Shown: positions 46,586-55,266 of the stretch, piece by piece
How positions within the stretch are numbered: the stretch's first letter is position 1
How the letters are laid out: the number at the start of each line of letters is the position of its first letter
Assembly (NCBI RefSeq): GCF_035751725.1
Contig: NZ_CP142104.1
Span: 4,340,001-4,404,000, forward strand
Source: Pseudomonas frederiksbergensis
GTDB taxonomy: Bacteria; Pseudomonadota; Gammaproteobacteria; Pseudomonadales; Pseudomonadaceae
DNA: 64,000 bases
Reading direction: 5' to 3'
The notes under the pieces: generated by a model
What the model was told of the DNA's origin: nothing
The model's input: only the letters and a program-made list of their open reading frames with translations
The model's database searches: none
Position numbers and translations under genes: made by a program

Positions 46586-46960
46586 ATGAGTTCGTCCACC
46601 CCGCCGTCCAACACCGCCAAGCTGGACCGCATCCTCGCCGACGCCCAGCGCGACCGGGAAATGGGCTACCGCGACAAAGCCCTGAAAATGTACCCACACG
46701 TCTGCGGCCGCTGCGCCCGTGAATTTTCCGGCAAGCGCCTCAGCGAACTGACCGTTCACCACCGCGACCACAACCACGACAACAATCCCCAGGACGGCTC
46801 CAACTGGGAACTGCTGTGCTTGTATTGCCACGACAACGAACATTCGCGCTACACCGACCAGCAATACTTCGGCGACGGCTCCCTGAGCACCCCGAAGATC
46901 GCCAAGGCGACGCATAACCCGTTCGCCGCGTTGGCTGGGTTGATGAAGAAAGACGAGTGA
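46586..46960 (+). CDS. yajD: HNH nuclease-family protein YajD
   Basis: 124 aa. Zinc-finger HNH fold: VCGRCAREF, then LTVHHRDHNHDNNPQDGSNW and ELLCLYCHDNEH. Two CxxC pairs (C-x2-C at about 40-43 and C-x2-C at about 80-83) hold zinc, and the HH-D-H-N residues form the active site. It matches E. coli YajD in length and sequence. Biological role unproven. Follows the SpeE-like gene by 44 nt. Confidence 0.9.
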   Translation: MSSSTPPSNTAKLDRILADAQRDREMGYRDKALKMYPHVCGRCAREFSGKRLSELTVHHRDHNHDNNPQDGSNWELLCLYCHDNEHSRYTDQQYFGDGSLSTPKIAKATHNPFAALAGLMKKDE

Positions 46961-46970
46961 ACCTGCGGGC

Positions 46971-47051
46971 CGCCTTCACGAGCAGGCTCGTTCCCACATT
47001 GAATTTCGGCGTACGCAAAATCTTGTGGGAGCGAGCTTGCTCGCGATGGCG
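46971..47051. repeat. REPIN (class CTGTGGGAGCG)
   Basis: CGCCTTCACGAGCAGGCTCG then TTCCCACA at the left is mirrored by TGTGGGAGCGAGCTTGCTCG then CGATGGCG at the right. Confidence 0.75.
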
Positions 47052-47078
47052 ATCAAACAAACACCACATATCTCGAAC

Positions 47079-47107
47079 CTGACCACCCTCCCCCGTTCCC
47101 GTATAAT
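47079..47107 (+). promoter_or_regulatory. Sigma70-type promoter of the SpoU methyltransferase gene
   Basis: Consensus TATAAT (47102-47107) preceded at 17 nt by CTGACC (47079-47084). The GTG start is 29 nt beyond the -10, giving a short leader. Confidence 0.6.
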
Positions 47108-47136
47108 CACGCCTTTTCCCAAAGGCACTCCCGTCC

Positions 47137-47607
47137 GTGGCCAACAAACGCTACAGCTGCATCGGTCTGTTCAACCCCAAGTCACCGGAAAACGTCGGTT
47201 CGGTCATGCGCGCCGCCGGCTGCTACGGCGTGGCGTCGGTGTTCTACACCGGCAAGCGCTATGAACGCGCCGCCGACTTTGTCACCGACACCAAGAAAGT
47301 CCACTACGACATCCCGTTGATCGGCATCGATGACTTGAAGAAAATCCTGCCCCTGGGCTGCGTGCCGGTGGCCGTCGAACTGGTGGAAGGCGCCCGTCCC
47401 CTGCCCGAATACACTCATCCAGACCGCGCCCTGTATATCTTCGGCCCGGAAGACGGCTCGCTGGACAAAGACATCCGCGACTGGTGCGAAGACGTGATCT
47501 ACATCCCCACCAACGGCTGTATGAACCTGGCAGCCACGGTCAACGTCGTGTTGTACGACCGCATGGCCAAAGGCAACAACACTCGCTCGGGACCGCAATT
47601 CCGCTGA
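47137..47607 (+). CDS. SpoU/TrmH-family RNA 2'-O-methyltransferase
   Basis: 156 aa from a GTG start. SPOUT motifs in order: motif 1 NPKSPENVGSVMRAAGCYGV (about 14-33), motif 2 ALYIFGPEDGSLD (about 94-106) and motif 3 IPTNGCMNLAATVNVVLYD (about 122-140). These form the trefoil-knot SAM site. The family 2'-O-methylates tRNA or rRNA ribose. It has no N-terminal RNA-binding extension, so it is a minimal enzyme, the size of TrmL, but the motif sequences differ from TrmL. The target nucleotide is unknown. Confidence 0.9.
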   Translation: MANKRYSCIGLFNPKSPENVGSVMRAAGCYGVASVFYTGKRYERAADFVTDTKKVHYDIPLIGIDDLKKILPLGCVPVAVELVEGARPLPEYTHPDRALYIFGPEDGSLDKDIRDWCEDVIYIPTNGCMNLAATVNVVLYDRMAKGNNTRSGPQFR

Positions 47608-47684
47608 CCGGCGGGAAATTCCATGGAACGACGGATTCGCTCAGGCAGTCAGCTTTATACACATCCCCACACTGGAGACAGATC

Positions 47685-48062
47685 ATGAGCGATAACAATC
47701 CGTTCGGGCCGGTTGAGACCACCCCTTTCCAATCCCGCAGCCCGCAGAACGTCCACGGCTGGGAGCGCATTGGCTCACTGGCTGGTGGGGTGCTGATGAT
47801 GGGCAAGGGTCTACGTCGCGGCGGAGTGCTCGGCCTGGCTCAGCTGGCAATCGGCGGCATGGCCCTGGCACGGGGCATCACCGGGCACTGCTCGGCCAAA
47901 AGTATGCTGGAAAGAAATCGTCAGCATCTGCACGACGCCCGTGCTCGCATCGAGCAGGCCGGCGACGAACTGAGCCGCATGAAGGCCAATGCCGAGGCGG
48001 CGACTGGCACGGCTACGGTGACGGGGAATGATTCGTTGGTTTCGCCTAAGGCTGGGCTCTGA
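47685..48062 (+). CDS. DUF2892/YgaP-like transmembrane protein
   Basis: 125 aa from ATG at 47685 with GGAGA upstream. The hydrophobic pair IGSLAGGVLMMGKGLRRGGV and LGLAQLAIGGMALARGITGHC is the DUF2892 (YgaP transmembrane) pattern. It is followed by a helical charged tail (about 75-108) and a Thr/Ala-rich end. Function unknown. Monocistronic, 77 nt after the methyltransferase gene. Confidence 0.75.
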   Translation: MSDNNPFGPVETTPFQSRSPQNVHGWERIGSLAGGVLMMGKGLRRGGVLGLAQLAIGGMALARGITGHCSAKSMLERNRQHLHDARARIEQAGDELSRMKANAEAATGTATVTGNDSLVSPKAGL

Positions 48063-48115
48063 ATTTGCCCCGGAGCAAGTTTTCTTCCATAGAAGTTTGA
48101 GAATTGCACAGTCTC

Positions 48116-48226
48116 GTGGCGAGGGAGCTTGCTCCCGCTTGACCGGGCTGGCGCTCCATTGCGAAGCGCTCATCGGCTTTTTTTGGGGCCGCTGCGCGCC
48201 CCAGCGGGAGCAAGCTCTCTCGCCAC
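48116..48226. repeat. REPIN (class GTGGCGAGGGAGC)
   Basis: GTGGCGAGGGAGCTTGCTCCCGCT at the left and AGCGGGAGCAAGCTCTCTCG then CCAC at the right, one mismatch, around a spacer with TTGCGAAGCG. Confidence 0.8.
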
Positions 48227-48279
48227 AACAGCTTCCAGGCCATCGCGCGAAACTGTGGGGCTTGTTCGCGAAAACTGTA

Positions 48280-49509
48280 TTACTGAAGCAACCGCGTATC
48301 CAGAACACTGGAGCCCCCACCGAGGATGCTCTCGCTGAGCTGCACGAACTCCGCGGTATCCACCGTCTCCAGCCGCATCGCCCCTTGCAGCACATCATCG
48401 AGCGAGCGCTTGTTGCGGGTCTTCAGGCGAATCTCCCGGTCAAGCTCCTGCAATAGCAGCACCGCCCTGGACACCATCGCCGGGCTCACCTGCTCGCCGC
48501 GCAAAGTGCTGACGCCCTTGCTGTCACGGGCGAGTCGATCGTTCAAGGCCTGATAACGCTCGTCGCTCATGCCGCCAGCGCGGCGCAGCAGTTCGATGGC
48601 GTAGTACTCGTTGAGCCCTTCGCTGATCCAATCACTGCGATCATCGTCGTTGATGCGCGCCAGCACTTGCATCAGTTCGCGCAGCAAAGGACTGCTGCCC
48701 CGTTCGCTGACCAGCGCTGGGCGGCTGTGCAGATAGATCGATTCGCGACCGCCCTTCGCGCCACGCCACAACGGATCGCCGGCGCCGACAATCAGCAACT
48801 TGGCGGGATGGCGCGGCACCACCGCCTGCACCTGCGGCCAGACAAAGGTCAGCAGCGTCAGGACATCCATCCTGCGCATGCCCTGGCTCTTGGGCGAAGC
48901 CACCGTCACATCAGTTTCGCCCAGGCGCGTGCGGCGACTGCCAAGCTTGCCTGCAAGCATCCAACCCGTAGGTCGGTCGAACAGGCGCGAGGGATTATCG
49001 ATACGAAAACGTTGCTTGCCGATACGCGGCCAGGCCGTCTCGATGCTTTGCCAGCCGCTCGGCAATTCGAACGCCAGGCGAGACACCAACTCCACGCCGT
49101 CCTGCTGATCCAGCTTCGCCGGCGGTACCAGGTCATCACCTCGCAGCAGCGCCCAGCCGGGGGTCATGCGGGTTTCGAAGGCACCGTTCTTGCGCGACTC
49201 GCTCAGGCGCACGCGGTACGTCAGGCTGGCCTTGTCGGCAGCCGGACGCCAAACGCCGCGTGATGCCTGGCCAGGCGTGAACTGCCATTGACCGTCGGCC
49301 TTGAAGTCGCTGTAGCGCCCGTCGTCGCCGAGGTCGAAATCCAGGCTTCGCACCGCCGAGCCTCGGGCCAAGGTGAGGCGCACCTCGGCCTGGTCGCTCT
49401 GCGGCAACAAGTGCACGTGATAATCCAGATCGACTTTCTGCGCCGCCCACAACGGTCCGCACATCACCAGCAGCCCCACCGCCAGTACCTGTTTAAATCC
49501 TGCAGCCAT
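48280..49509 (-). CDS. Secreted M61/M1-gluzincin-like protein lacking the zinc motif (pseudopeptidase?)
   Basis: 409 aa from ATG at 49507-49509 with GGGGA 7 nt upstream. Signal peptide (MAAGFKQVLAVGLLVMCGPL then WAAQ). The N-terminal half is beta-rich. In the second half, LLRELMQVLARINDDDRSDW runs into ISEGLNEYYAIELLRR. This looks like the gluzincin HExxH...WxxEGxxEY arrangement with HExxH replaced by RELMQ: both zinc His lost, Glu kept, and the downstream EG-x2-EY kept. I infer an inactive relative of M61/M1 peptidases. No named family is certain. Confidence 0.7.
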   Translation of the reverse strand: MAAGFKQVLAVGLLVMCGPLWAAQKVDLDYHVHLLPQSDQAEVRLTLARGSAVRSLDFDLGDDGRYSDFKADGQWQFTPGQASRGVWRPAADKASLTYRVRLSESRKNGAFETRMTPGWALLRGDDLVPPAKLDQQDGVELVSRLAFELPSGWQSIETAWPRIGKQRFRIDNPSRLFDRPTGWMLAGKLGSRRTRLGETDVTVASPKSQGMRRMDVLTLLTFVWPQVQAVVPRHPAKLLIVGAGDPLWRGAKGGRESIYLHSRPALVSERGSSPLLRELMQVLARINDDDRSDWISEGLNEYYAIELLRRAGGMSDERYQALNDRLARDSKGVSTLRGEQVSPAMVSRAVLLLQELDREIRLKTRNKRSLDDVLQGAMRLETVDTAEFVQLSESILGGGSSVLDTRLLQ

Positions 49510-49539
49510 GGGCATTCCCCGTGATGCGATGTCTTTGGT

Positions 49540-49989
49540 TCAGCCAGCGCGGAAAATCAAATGATCTTCCCAGTCGTCTTCAGCCACGCTGCCTTCGGCC
49601 AGCATGCGCCCGGACTGGGAGATGCGTTCGTGATGCACGGCATCCCGGTCGCCACAGACCAAGTGATGCCACAACGGCAAATCCTTGCCCTCGCTGACCA
49701 GGCGATAACCGCAGGTCGGCGGCAGCCACTTGAACTGATCGGCCCTGCCAGGCGTGAGCTGGATGCAATCGGGGACGAAGTCGCGGCGGTTGGGGTAGTC
49801 GGTGCACTGGCAGGTTTTCAGGTCCAGCAGTTTGCAGGCGATGCGTGTGTAGTAGACGGTGTTGTCGTCTTCGTCTTCGAGCTTTTGCAGGCAGCAAAGG
49901 CCACAGCCGTCGCACAGCGATTCCCACTCCTGCGGATCGAGCTGATCGAGGGTTTTGCGTATCCAGAACGGTTCGACTTTGGCGGCCAT
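49540..49989 (-). CDS. YcgN family cysteine-cluster protein (UPF0260)
   Basis: 149 aa from ATG at 49987-49989 (MAAKVEPFW). The N-terminal [33 protein letters not shown] and the later PTCGYRL supply the seven to eight conserved cysteines of the zinc/iron CxxCxxCC family. [16 protein letters not shown] is also a conserved YcgN block. Function unknown. Lies 30 nt upstream of the pseudopeptidase-like gene on the same strand. Confidence 0.9.
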   Translation of the reverse strand: MAAKVEPFWIRKTLDQLDPQEWESLCDGCGLCCLQKLEDEDDNTVYYTRIACKLLDLKTCQCTDYPNRRDFVPDCIQLTPGRADQFKWLPPTCGYRLVSEGKDLPLWHHLVCGDRDAVHHERISQSGRMLAEGSVAEDDWEDHLIFRAG

Positions 49990-50139
49990 GGCTCGAGCAT
50001 CAACATCACGTGGTGAAAAGGCCGACAGTCTAGTGCCGGGGCCTCTTGAGGCCAAGCGTCGGCGACTGTCGGTAGCAGGGACTTGTCAGGCCACGAAGCC
50101 CGCGCCACGGTGGCTCATAGGCCCAGAGTAACTTTGAGC

Positions 50140-51072
50140 TTAGTAGCCTCGGGCGAAATCCACTTCCCCACGCAGCGCCTCACCGGCCTGGTAGGCGCGC
50201 ACGTTCTCCAGGAACAACTGCACCATCATCGGCGGCGAGGTCGGTGCCGAACTGTGGCCGGTCAACAGCAGCCCCCAGGCCGTCCAGAACGGATGCCGCT
50301 GTGGCAACGGCTCCTGGCGACACACGTCGATGACCGCACCGGCCAGATGCCCTTCCTTCAAGGCTTGCACCAGGTCTGCGTCGACCACGGCCACGCCACG
50401 GCCGACATTGATAAACAACCCGGTGGGCTTGAATCGCTTGAACAGCGCGGCGTCGTAGATGTCATGGGTGTCCGGGGTATTCGGCAGCAGGTTGATCACG
50501 TAGTCCGCTTCGCCCACCAGCCGTGGCAAGTCAGCCAGCGCACCGACTTCGATAAACGGCGCCAACTCACGGGCTTCGCTGGCGATGCCATACAAATGCA
50601 CGCCAAACGGCATCAGGAACTGCGCCACGCGCTGGCCGATATCGCCGGTCCCGACGATCAACACCTTGCGCCCCGCCAGGCTTTGCCCCTGGCGGTTGTC
50701 CCACTTGCGCTCCACCTGGCTGACCAGTCGCGCCAGCACTTCGCGTTCATGCCCGAGCATATAGGTGAGGACATATTCGGCCATCACCTGGCCAAAGATG
50801 CCGACTGCGCGGGTCAGGCGATAATCGCGATTCAAGCCCTCTGCCAAGAGCGGCGTGATGCCCGCCCAGGTCGATTGCAACCAACGGGGCTGGTGCCCTT
50901 GACGCAATAGCGTCGCCAAGAGATCAGGCTGGCCGAGCCAGACCGGGCAGTCGGAGGCGAGCCGCGACAGTTCGGCAGAGTCGCCGCTGGTCAGCACCTC
51001 GATATCGGGTGCAGCCTGGCGCAGGAGCTGGGCATAAACCGCGTGGTCGTGTTCGGCAATCAGAACGCGCAT
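50140..51072 (-). CDS. D-2-hydroxyacid dehydrogenase, GhrA-like (glyoxylate/hydroxypyruvate reductase)
   Basis: 310 aa. NAD(P)-binding motif VLIVGTGDIGQRVA (about 137-150). Catalytic Arg in FINVGRGVAVVD, Glu in DVCRQEPLPQ and His in LLLTGHSSAPTSPPM. The substrate domain is made of the two ends. Reduces short 2-keto acids such as glyoxylate or hydroxypyruvate; which one is not decidable here. Monocistronic. Confidence 0.9.
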   Translation of the reverse strand: MRVLIAEHDHAVYAQLLRQAAPDIEVLTSGDSAELSRLASDCPVWLGQPDLLATLLRQGHQPRWLQSTWAGITPLLAEGLNRDYRLTRAVGIFGQVMAEYVLTYMLGHEREVLARLVSQVERKWDNRQGQSLAGRKVLIVGTGDIGQRVAQFLMPFGVHLYGIASEARELAPFIEVGALADLPRLVGEADYVINLLPNTPDTHDIYDAALFKRFKPTGLFINVGRGVAVVDADLVQALKEGHLAGAVIDVCRQEPLPQRHPFWTAWGLLLTGHSSAPTSPPMMVQLFLENVRAYQAGEALRGEVDFARGY

Positions 51073-51194
51073 GAATCAAACCTTTCAAAAACAGTACAGA
51101 CGACCGCTGACAGAGTATCGCTCCATCCTTGCGGCCTATCGCCAATAATCATTTTTCATTTCAAGGGGCGCCTGGACAGGCGCCCCGCGCATTG

Positions 51195-51488
51195 TCAGAC
51201 CGGATCGTTGCGTCGCAGCAACTCTTCAGGCAGATGCTCGATGTACTCGTCTTCGGCCGGCGGCATTTGCAGGTGATAGCCCTGGGTATCGAGATTCTCC
51301 AGCACCTTGGCGATGTCCTCACGGGACAACTGGCGCTCCGGGCTCAGCACCAGGTCGAACGCGTGGATAGCCTTGCCAAAGGCCGCCATCAACGGCTCCG
51401 GCACACGGGCCAACGCGTCGCTCTTGAGCACATACAGGTACATCTCGTTTTTCTTCGAGCTTCGATAAATGGAGCAGATACGTTTCAA
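51195..51488 (-). CDS. ycgL: YcgL domain-containing protein
   Basis: 97 aa. It opens [20 protein letters not shown], the YcgL family N-terminus, with [20 protein letters not shown] in the middle. Small alpha/beta fold of unknown function. Its ATG overlaps the rnd stop (ATGA, 51485-51488), giving translational coupling to RNase D, an arrangement common in gammaproteobacteria. A role in RNA metabolism is suggested only by this linkage. Confidence 0.93.
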   Translation of the reverse strand: MKRICSIYRSSKKNEMYLYVLKSDALARVPEPLMAAFGKAIHAFDLVLSPERQLSREDIAKVLENLDTQGYHLQMPPAEDEYIEHLPEELLRRNDPV

Positions 51489-52618
51489 GGCTGTTCTCCG
51501 GCGGTGGCCAGGCTGTCGAGCAACGCCTGGCCCATCAACTCGCGACGCCAGCCACGCAGCGAGTCGGGCAATTGGTAGGGACCTTCTGGGAAGCCGCTCT
51601 TGATCAAGGCTTCGAGGGTCTTCTTGCGCAGCATCAGTTCCGGGGCAACGCCCAGGCGCTCGGCTTCAGCCTGCCCCAGCGCCTTGAGGCGCTTGAGCAG
51701 CGCCGAGGCCTCGATGGGCAACGGTTCGGCCACGGCGGGTGGCCACTGCTCCGGCGGCACGCTGCCGGCGCGCTTGATCAGGTCCAGCAGGAACTCACCG
51801 TCCTGACGTACGGTACGCGGGTGCATGTCTTCGATTTTCGCCAGCGCGCCGAGGTTATCCGGTTGGGTGCGGGCCAAGGGCCATAGCGAATGCTCGCGGA
51901 TAATCCGGTTGCGCGGCAAATCCCGAGCCCGCGCTTCGCGCTCGCGCCAGGCACACAGTTCGCGTAGCACGGCCAATTGCGCACGGGACAGTTTCCAGGC
52001 CAGCTTGGCCTCGCGGTAGACCTCATAGGGGTCCACTTCGCGGCGCAAGTTGGCGACCAGTTCGGCGCCATCTTCCAGCACCCAGGCGTACTTGTCCTCG
52101 GAAAGCTTCGGGCGCAGTTCTACGAACACTTCAGCCAGGTGCACCGCGTCCTCCGCGGCGTAGCTGATCTGTGTCTCGGACAAGGGGCGCTGCAACCAGT
52201 CGGAACGCGTCTCGCCCTTGGGCAACTCGATGCCCAGCACTTCCTGCACCAACCGCGAATACCCCATGGAAAAACCCAGGTTCAGGTAGGCGGCGGCCAG
52301 TTGGGTGTCAAACAGCGGCGCAGGCAGGCTGCCGGTCAGGCGTAGCAGGACTTCGAGATCTTCGCTGCAGGCGTGCAATACCTTGAGCACCGCCGGGTTC
52401 TCCAGCAGCGCGGCCAAGGGTTGCCAATTGTCGATGGTCAAGGGGTCGATCAGGTATGCACTTTTGCCATCGCCAATCTGCAGCAAGCCGGCGATGGGAT
52501 AAAAGGTGTCGACCCGCATGAATTCGGTGTCGAGGGCGACGAACGGCAACTGTTGCCATTCGGCGCAAAACCGAGCGAGGCTATCGTTGTCGCGAATCCA
52601 GTGAATATCGATGGCCAC
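51485..52618 (-). CDS. rnd: Ribonuclease D
   Basis: 377 aa from a GTG start at 52616-52618 with GGGAGA upstream. DEDD 3'-5' exonuclease motifs: Exo [11 protein letters not shown] (about 26-35), Exo [13 protein letters not shown] (about 82-92) and Exo [16 protein letters not shown] (about 151-163), followed by HRDC domains ([20 protein letters not shown]; then [20 protein letters not shown]). It trims tRNA and other small RNA 3' ends. The 4-nt overlap with ycgL makes a two-gene operon. Confidence 0.96.
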   Translation of the reverse strand: MAIDIHWIRDNDSLARFCAEWQQLPFVALDTEFMRVDTFYPIAGLLQIGDGKSAYLIDPLTIDNWQPLAALLENPAVLKVLHACSEDLEVLLRLTGSLPAPLFDTQLAAAYLNLGFSMGYSRLVQEVLGIELPKGETRSDWLQRPLSETQISYAAEDAVHLAEVFVELRPKLSEDKYAWVLEDGAELVANLRREVDPYEVYREAKLAWKLSRAQLAVLRELCAWREREARARDLPRNRIIREHSLWPLARTQPDNLGALAKIEDMHPRTVRQDGEFLLDLIKRAGSVPPEQWPPAVAEPLPIEASALLKRLKALGQAEAERLGVAPELMLRKKTLEALIKSGFPEGPYQLPDSLRGWRRELMGQALLDSLATAGEQP

Positions 52619-52739
52619 ACGGCTCTCCCTTGAAGAATGGCGCGCAGTATATATCGCCGTCGGCGATTGCGAGCATCTACGGAGCAAGAGCTTGAGAGAA
52701 ATCGCCTACGCAATCGCAAGAATAGTCCTACATCGAAAA

Positions 52740-53381
52740 TTAACTGACCTTACGTAGTACATAAACCCGTTTCACGGCAAAACCAGGAAGGAAATCCTGA
52801 TACCACAGGATGGAGAAACCGGCCTGCAGGAACTCCGCCTCGACGTCGCTCCTGTCAGCCAGGACTTGGCGCGGCGCTTGGCCGATGTTGAATTGCCCTT
52901 CGATCCGGACCGACACGATCACTGTGTCGCGACTGACCCGATGAAACTCTCGCAACAGGGCCAGGCGATGTTCGCGGGCCTTGATGTGCAGAAACAATTG
53001 CAGACAGAAAATGCAATCCACCGCATTGCCCGACAACCCAAGGGTAAACGCCGAGCTGGGGAAGGTCTTGACCCGCTTGAGCAATGCGCCAGGGTGATGG
53101 CTGCGGGCATGATCGAGCGTGTCCGGCGAGGGGGCCGCCGCGAGGATGACCCGGTTGGCATGTTCGGCCAGCACAGGCCAGAACCGCCCCGCCCCGCACG
53201 CGACATCCAGCACCAGCCCCGGCTCACCGGCGACTTTCATGGCGTTGCGCACCAGCTGTTCGTCACGCCAGAAGGTCAGGCGCAAACGGCGCGGCACTGG
53301 CTGGCGGCAGATTTGCGCATGCTCCTGCTCATGCAGCCTGGCGAATTCAAGCTCGACGGTGGATGGGGGTTGCCCGGACAT
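52740..53381 (-). CDS. Class I SAM-dependent methyltransferase
   Basis: 213 aa from the ATG at 53379-53381. Motif I VLDVACGAGRFWPVLAEHA (about 58-76), a motif II/III region AVDCIFCLQLFLHI and a late VIVSVRIEGQF strand. The basic N-terminal region (RRLRLTFWRDEQLVRNAM) precedes the fold. Substrate unknown. It is too distant and too unrelated to the PRMT fold to be a partner of the HDO-cupin enzyme. Lies 69 nt downstream of the phosphoethanolamine transferase gene on the same strand. Confidence 0.8.
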   Translation of the reverse strand: MSGQPPSTVELEFARLHEQEHAQICRQPVPRRLRLTFWRDEQLVRNAMKVAGEPGLVLDVACGAGRFWPVLAEHANRVILAAAPSPDTLDHARSHHPGALLKRVKTFPSSAFTLGLSGNAVDCIFCLQLFLHIKAREHRLALLREFHRVSRDTVIVSVRIEGQFNIGQAPRQVLADRSDVEAEFLQAGFSILWYQDFLPGFAVKRVYVLRKVS

Positions 53382-53449
53382 ACTCACAGCTCATGCACGA
53401 AGGTTGGGCAACAGGTTAAACAATGCCGCGTGAAAAAAAGGTGTAGGAA

Positions 53450-55102
53450 TCATTCCCGGGCAAGTACACCGTCGATCACCGCGCTTCGGCACCCGGCAAA
53501 CATATCGAGGTCCTGGTTGTAGACCTTGCTGTTGACCTCCAGCAGCCCAAGCATTGAATGGAACAGATTGTCCTGGCTCAGGGGCTTGTCCCGGCTCAAC
53601 TGCAGGCAATGGGTGTCGACCGCAAAGGACTTCTGGTAGCTGTCGGAGAACCACGCCAGCATCGCCACATGCTTCTGTTGCTCCGGCGCGAGCATGTAGG
53701 GCGTGCCGTGGAGGAACAGGTTGTATTCGCCCAAGGACTCGCCATGGTCCGACAGGTACAGCATGGCGGTATCAACCTTGTCCTGGTTGGCCCGCAGCAG
53801 ATCGATCAGCGTCGACAACACGTGATCGGTGTACACCAACGTATTGTCGTAGCCGTTGACGATGCTTTCCCGGCTGCAATTGTTCAACGCGTTGCTCTCG
53901 CATACCGGGGTGAAATGCTCGTATTCCTTGGGGTAGCGCTTGAAATATTCCGGCCCATGACTGCCCATCTGGTGCAATACCAGCACAGTGTCCTTGTCCA
54001 GGGTGTCGATGAAGTGCTGCAAGCCCTGGAGCAGGATTTCATCGCGGCACTCGCTGTTGGCGCACAGCGTCGGGTCCTTGAGATTGCTCACGTCCTGCAC
54101 GGTGACCCGGTCGCAGGTGCCTTTGCAACCGGACTGATTGTCACGCCAGATCACGTCCAGCCCGGCGCGCTTGAGCACATCGAGCAGGCCCTCTTCGTTC
54201 TTGGCCGTACTCGCGTCGTAATTCTTGCGCCCCATGTTGGAAAACATGCATGGCACTGACACGGCGGTTTCGGTGCCGCAGGAATGCACGGCGGTGAATG
54301 CGATCAGGCCGGCCTCTTTGTCCAGTTGCGGCGTGGTATCGCGGTTATAGCCAAGAATGCCGAAATTCTCGGCCCGGGCGCTCTCGCCCACGACCAGCAC
54401 GGTGAGGGATTTTCGAGAATGGGTCTGCCAGGCCGGGTTTCGGCTCGCATCCTCGCCCAAGGCAATGAACGGCTGCTTGGCCGATGCGACCTGCTCGCGC
54501 ACATAGCCGATCGAAGCGCCGATGTAATTGCTCGGGACGAGCATCAAGTGCAACTCATGATGATTGCGAAACAGCGACGCCAAGCCCTGGTAGTTGATCA
54601 GCGCCACCCCGCCGAGTACCGCAGCCGTGACCATGGCGACAATAAGCTTACTTAACAACTCTGTGGGCCAGCGACGATAGTTTATGGGTGTCTTTAATAA
54701 CAACCAGGCTGGCAGCACACCCAACAGGAGCAAATAGGCAAACAACTTAAACGACAACAGGTCACGAACTTCCGTGGCATTGGTTTCGGCGAAGTTGCGC
54801 AACATGCCGGCGTCGATCAACACGCCGTATTGGTCCATGAAATACGCGACGCCCGCGCTGATCAAGAACAGCGTCATCAACACTGGCTTGAGCAGCGGAC
54901 GGAAAGCCAACAGCGTGAGCACCAGGTTGAACGCGCAGAACACCATCACGCCAAAGGCCAGGCACAGCAAGACACCGTGACCATCCGATGATGCCGTGAT
55001 AGTGGACAGGTGCTGCCACAGGACCAGATTGAAACCCACCAGCAAAAAGGCACTGGCAACCAGCGTCACCCACTCGGGGCGCACGGCTTTAATAGTCAGC
55101 AT
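53450..55102 (-). CDS. eptA: Lipid A phosphoethanolamine transferase (EptA/PmrC family)
   Basis: 550 aa from ATG at 55100-55102. Five N-terminal membrane helices (about 12-30, 43-65, 72-90, 118-135, 152-170), then a periplasmic alkaline-phosphatase-fold domain: VVGESARAENFGILGYNRDT, nucleophile Thr in CGTETAVSVPCMFSN, and LYLSDHGESLGEYN for zinc. Six or more periplasmic Cys (CKGTC, CANSEC, CESNALNNC) fit the disulphides of the family. It adds phosphoethanolamine to lipid A phosphates and can raise polymyxin resistance. Confidence 0.93.
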   Translation of the reverse strand: MLTIKAVRPEWVTLVASAFLLVGFNLVLWQHLSTITASSDGHGVLLCLAFGVMVFCAFNLVLTLLAFRPLLKPVLMTLFLISAGVAYFMDQYGVLIDAGMLRNFAETNATEVRDLLSFKLFAYLLLLGVLPAWLLLKTPINYRRWPTELLSKLIVAMVTAAVLGGVALINYQGLASLFRNHHELHLMLVPSNYIGASIGYVREQVASAKQPFIALGEDASRNPAWQTHSRKSLTVLVVGESARAENFGILGYNRDTTPQLDKEAGLIAFTAVHSCGTETAVSVPCMFSNMGRKNYDASTAKNEEGLLDVLKRAGLDVIWRDNQSGCKGTCDRVTVQDVSNLKDPTLCANSECRDEILLQGLQHFIDTLDKDTVLVLHQMGSHGPEYFKRYPKEYEHFTPVCESNALNNCSRESIVNGYDNTLVYTDHVLSTLIDLLRANQDKVDTAMLYLSDHGESLGEYNLFLHGTPYMLAPEQQKHVAMLAWFSDSYQKSFAVDTHCLQLSRDKPLSQDNLFHSMLGLLEVNSKVYNQDLDMFAGCRSAVIDGVLARE

Positions 55103-55266
55103 GATGGACGGAAACTTCCTGAAAGTTGCTCTTTGAAAAGAAGACGCCGTAGGCAAATGTGAAAAAATCATTTCTCTACGGCAACACAAACTTTAGGCAG
55201 CCCACCATCAATTTTTCGTGAAAAAGTTGCGCTTAAATAATTATTTAAACAGCAACCTGAATATCT

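Noticed and set aside
52740..53381. SAM methyltransferase as the missing N-methyltransferase partner of the HDO-cupin enzyme
   Set aside because: It is 42 kb away, co-oriented with eptA, and lacks any arginine-methyltransferase signature.
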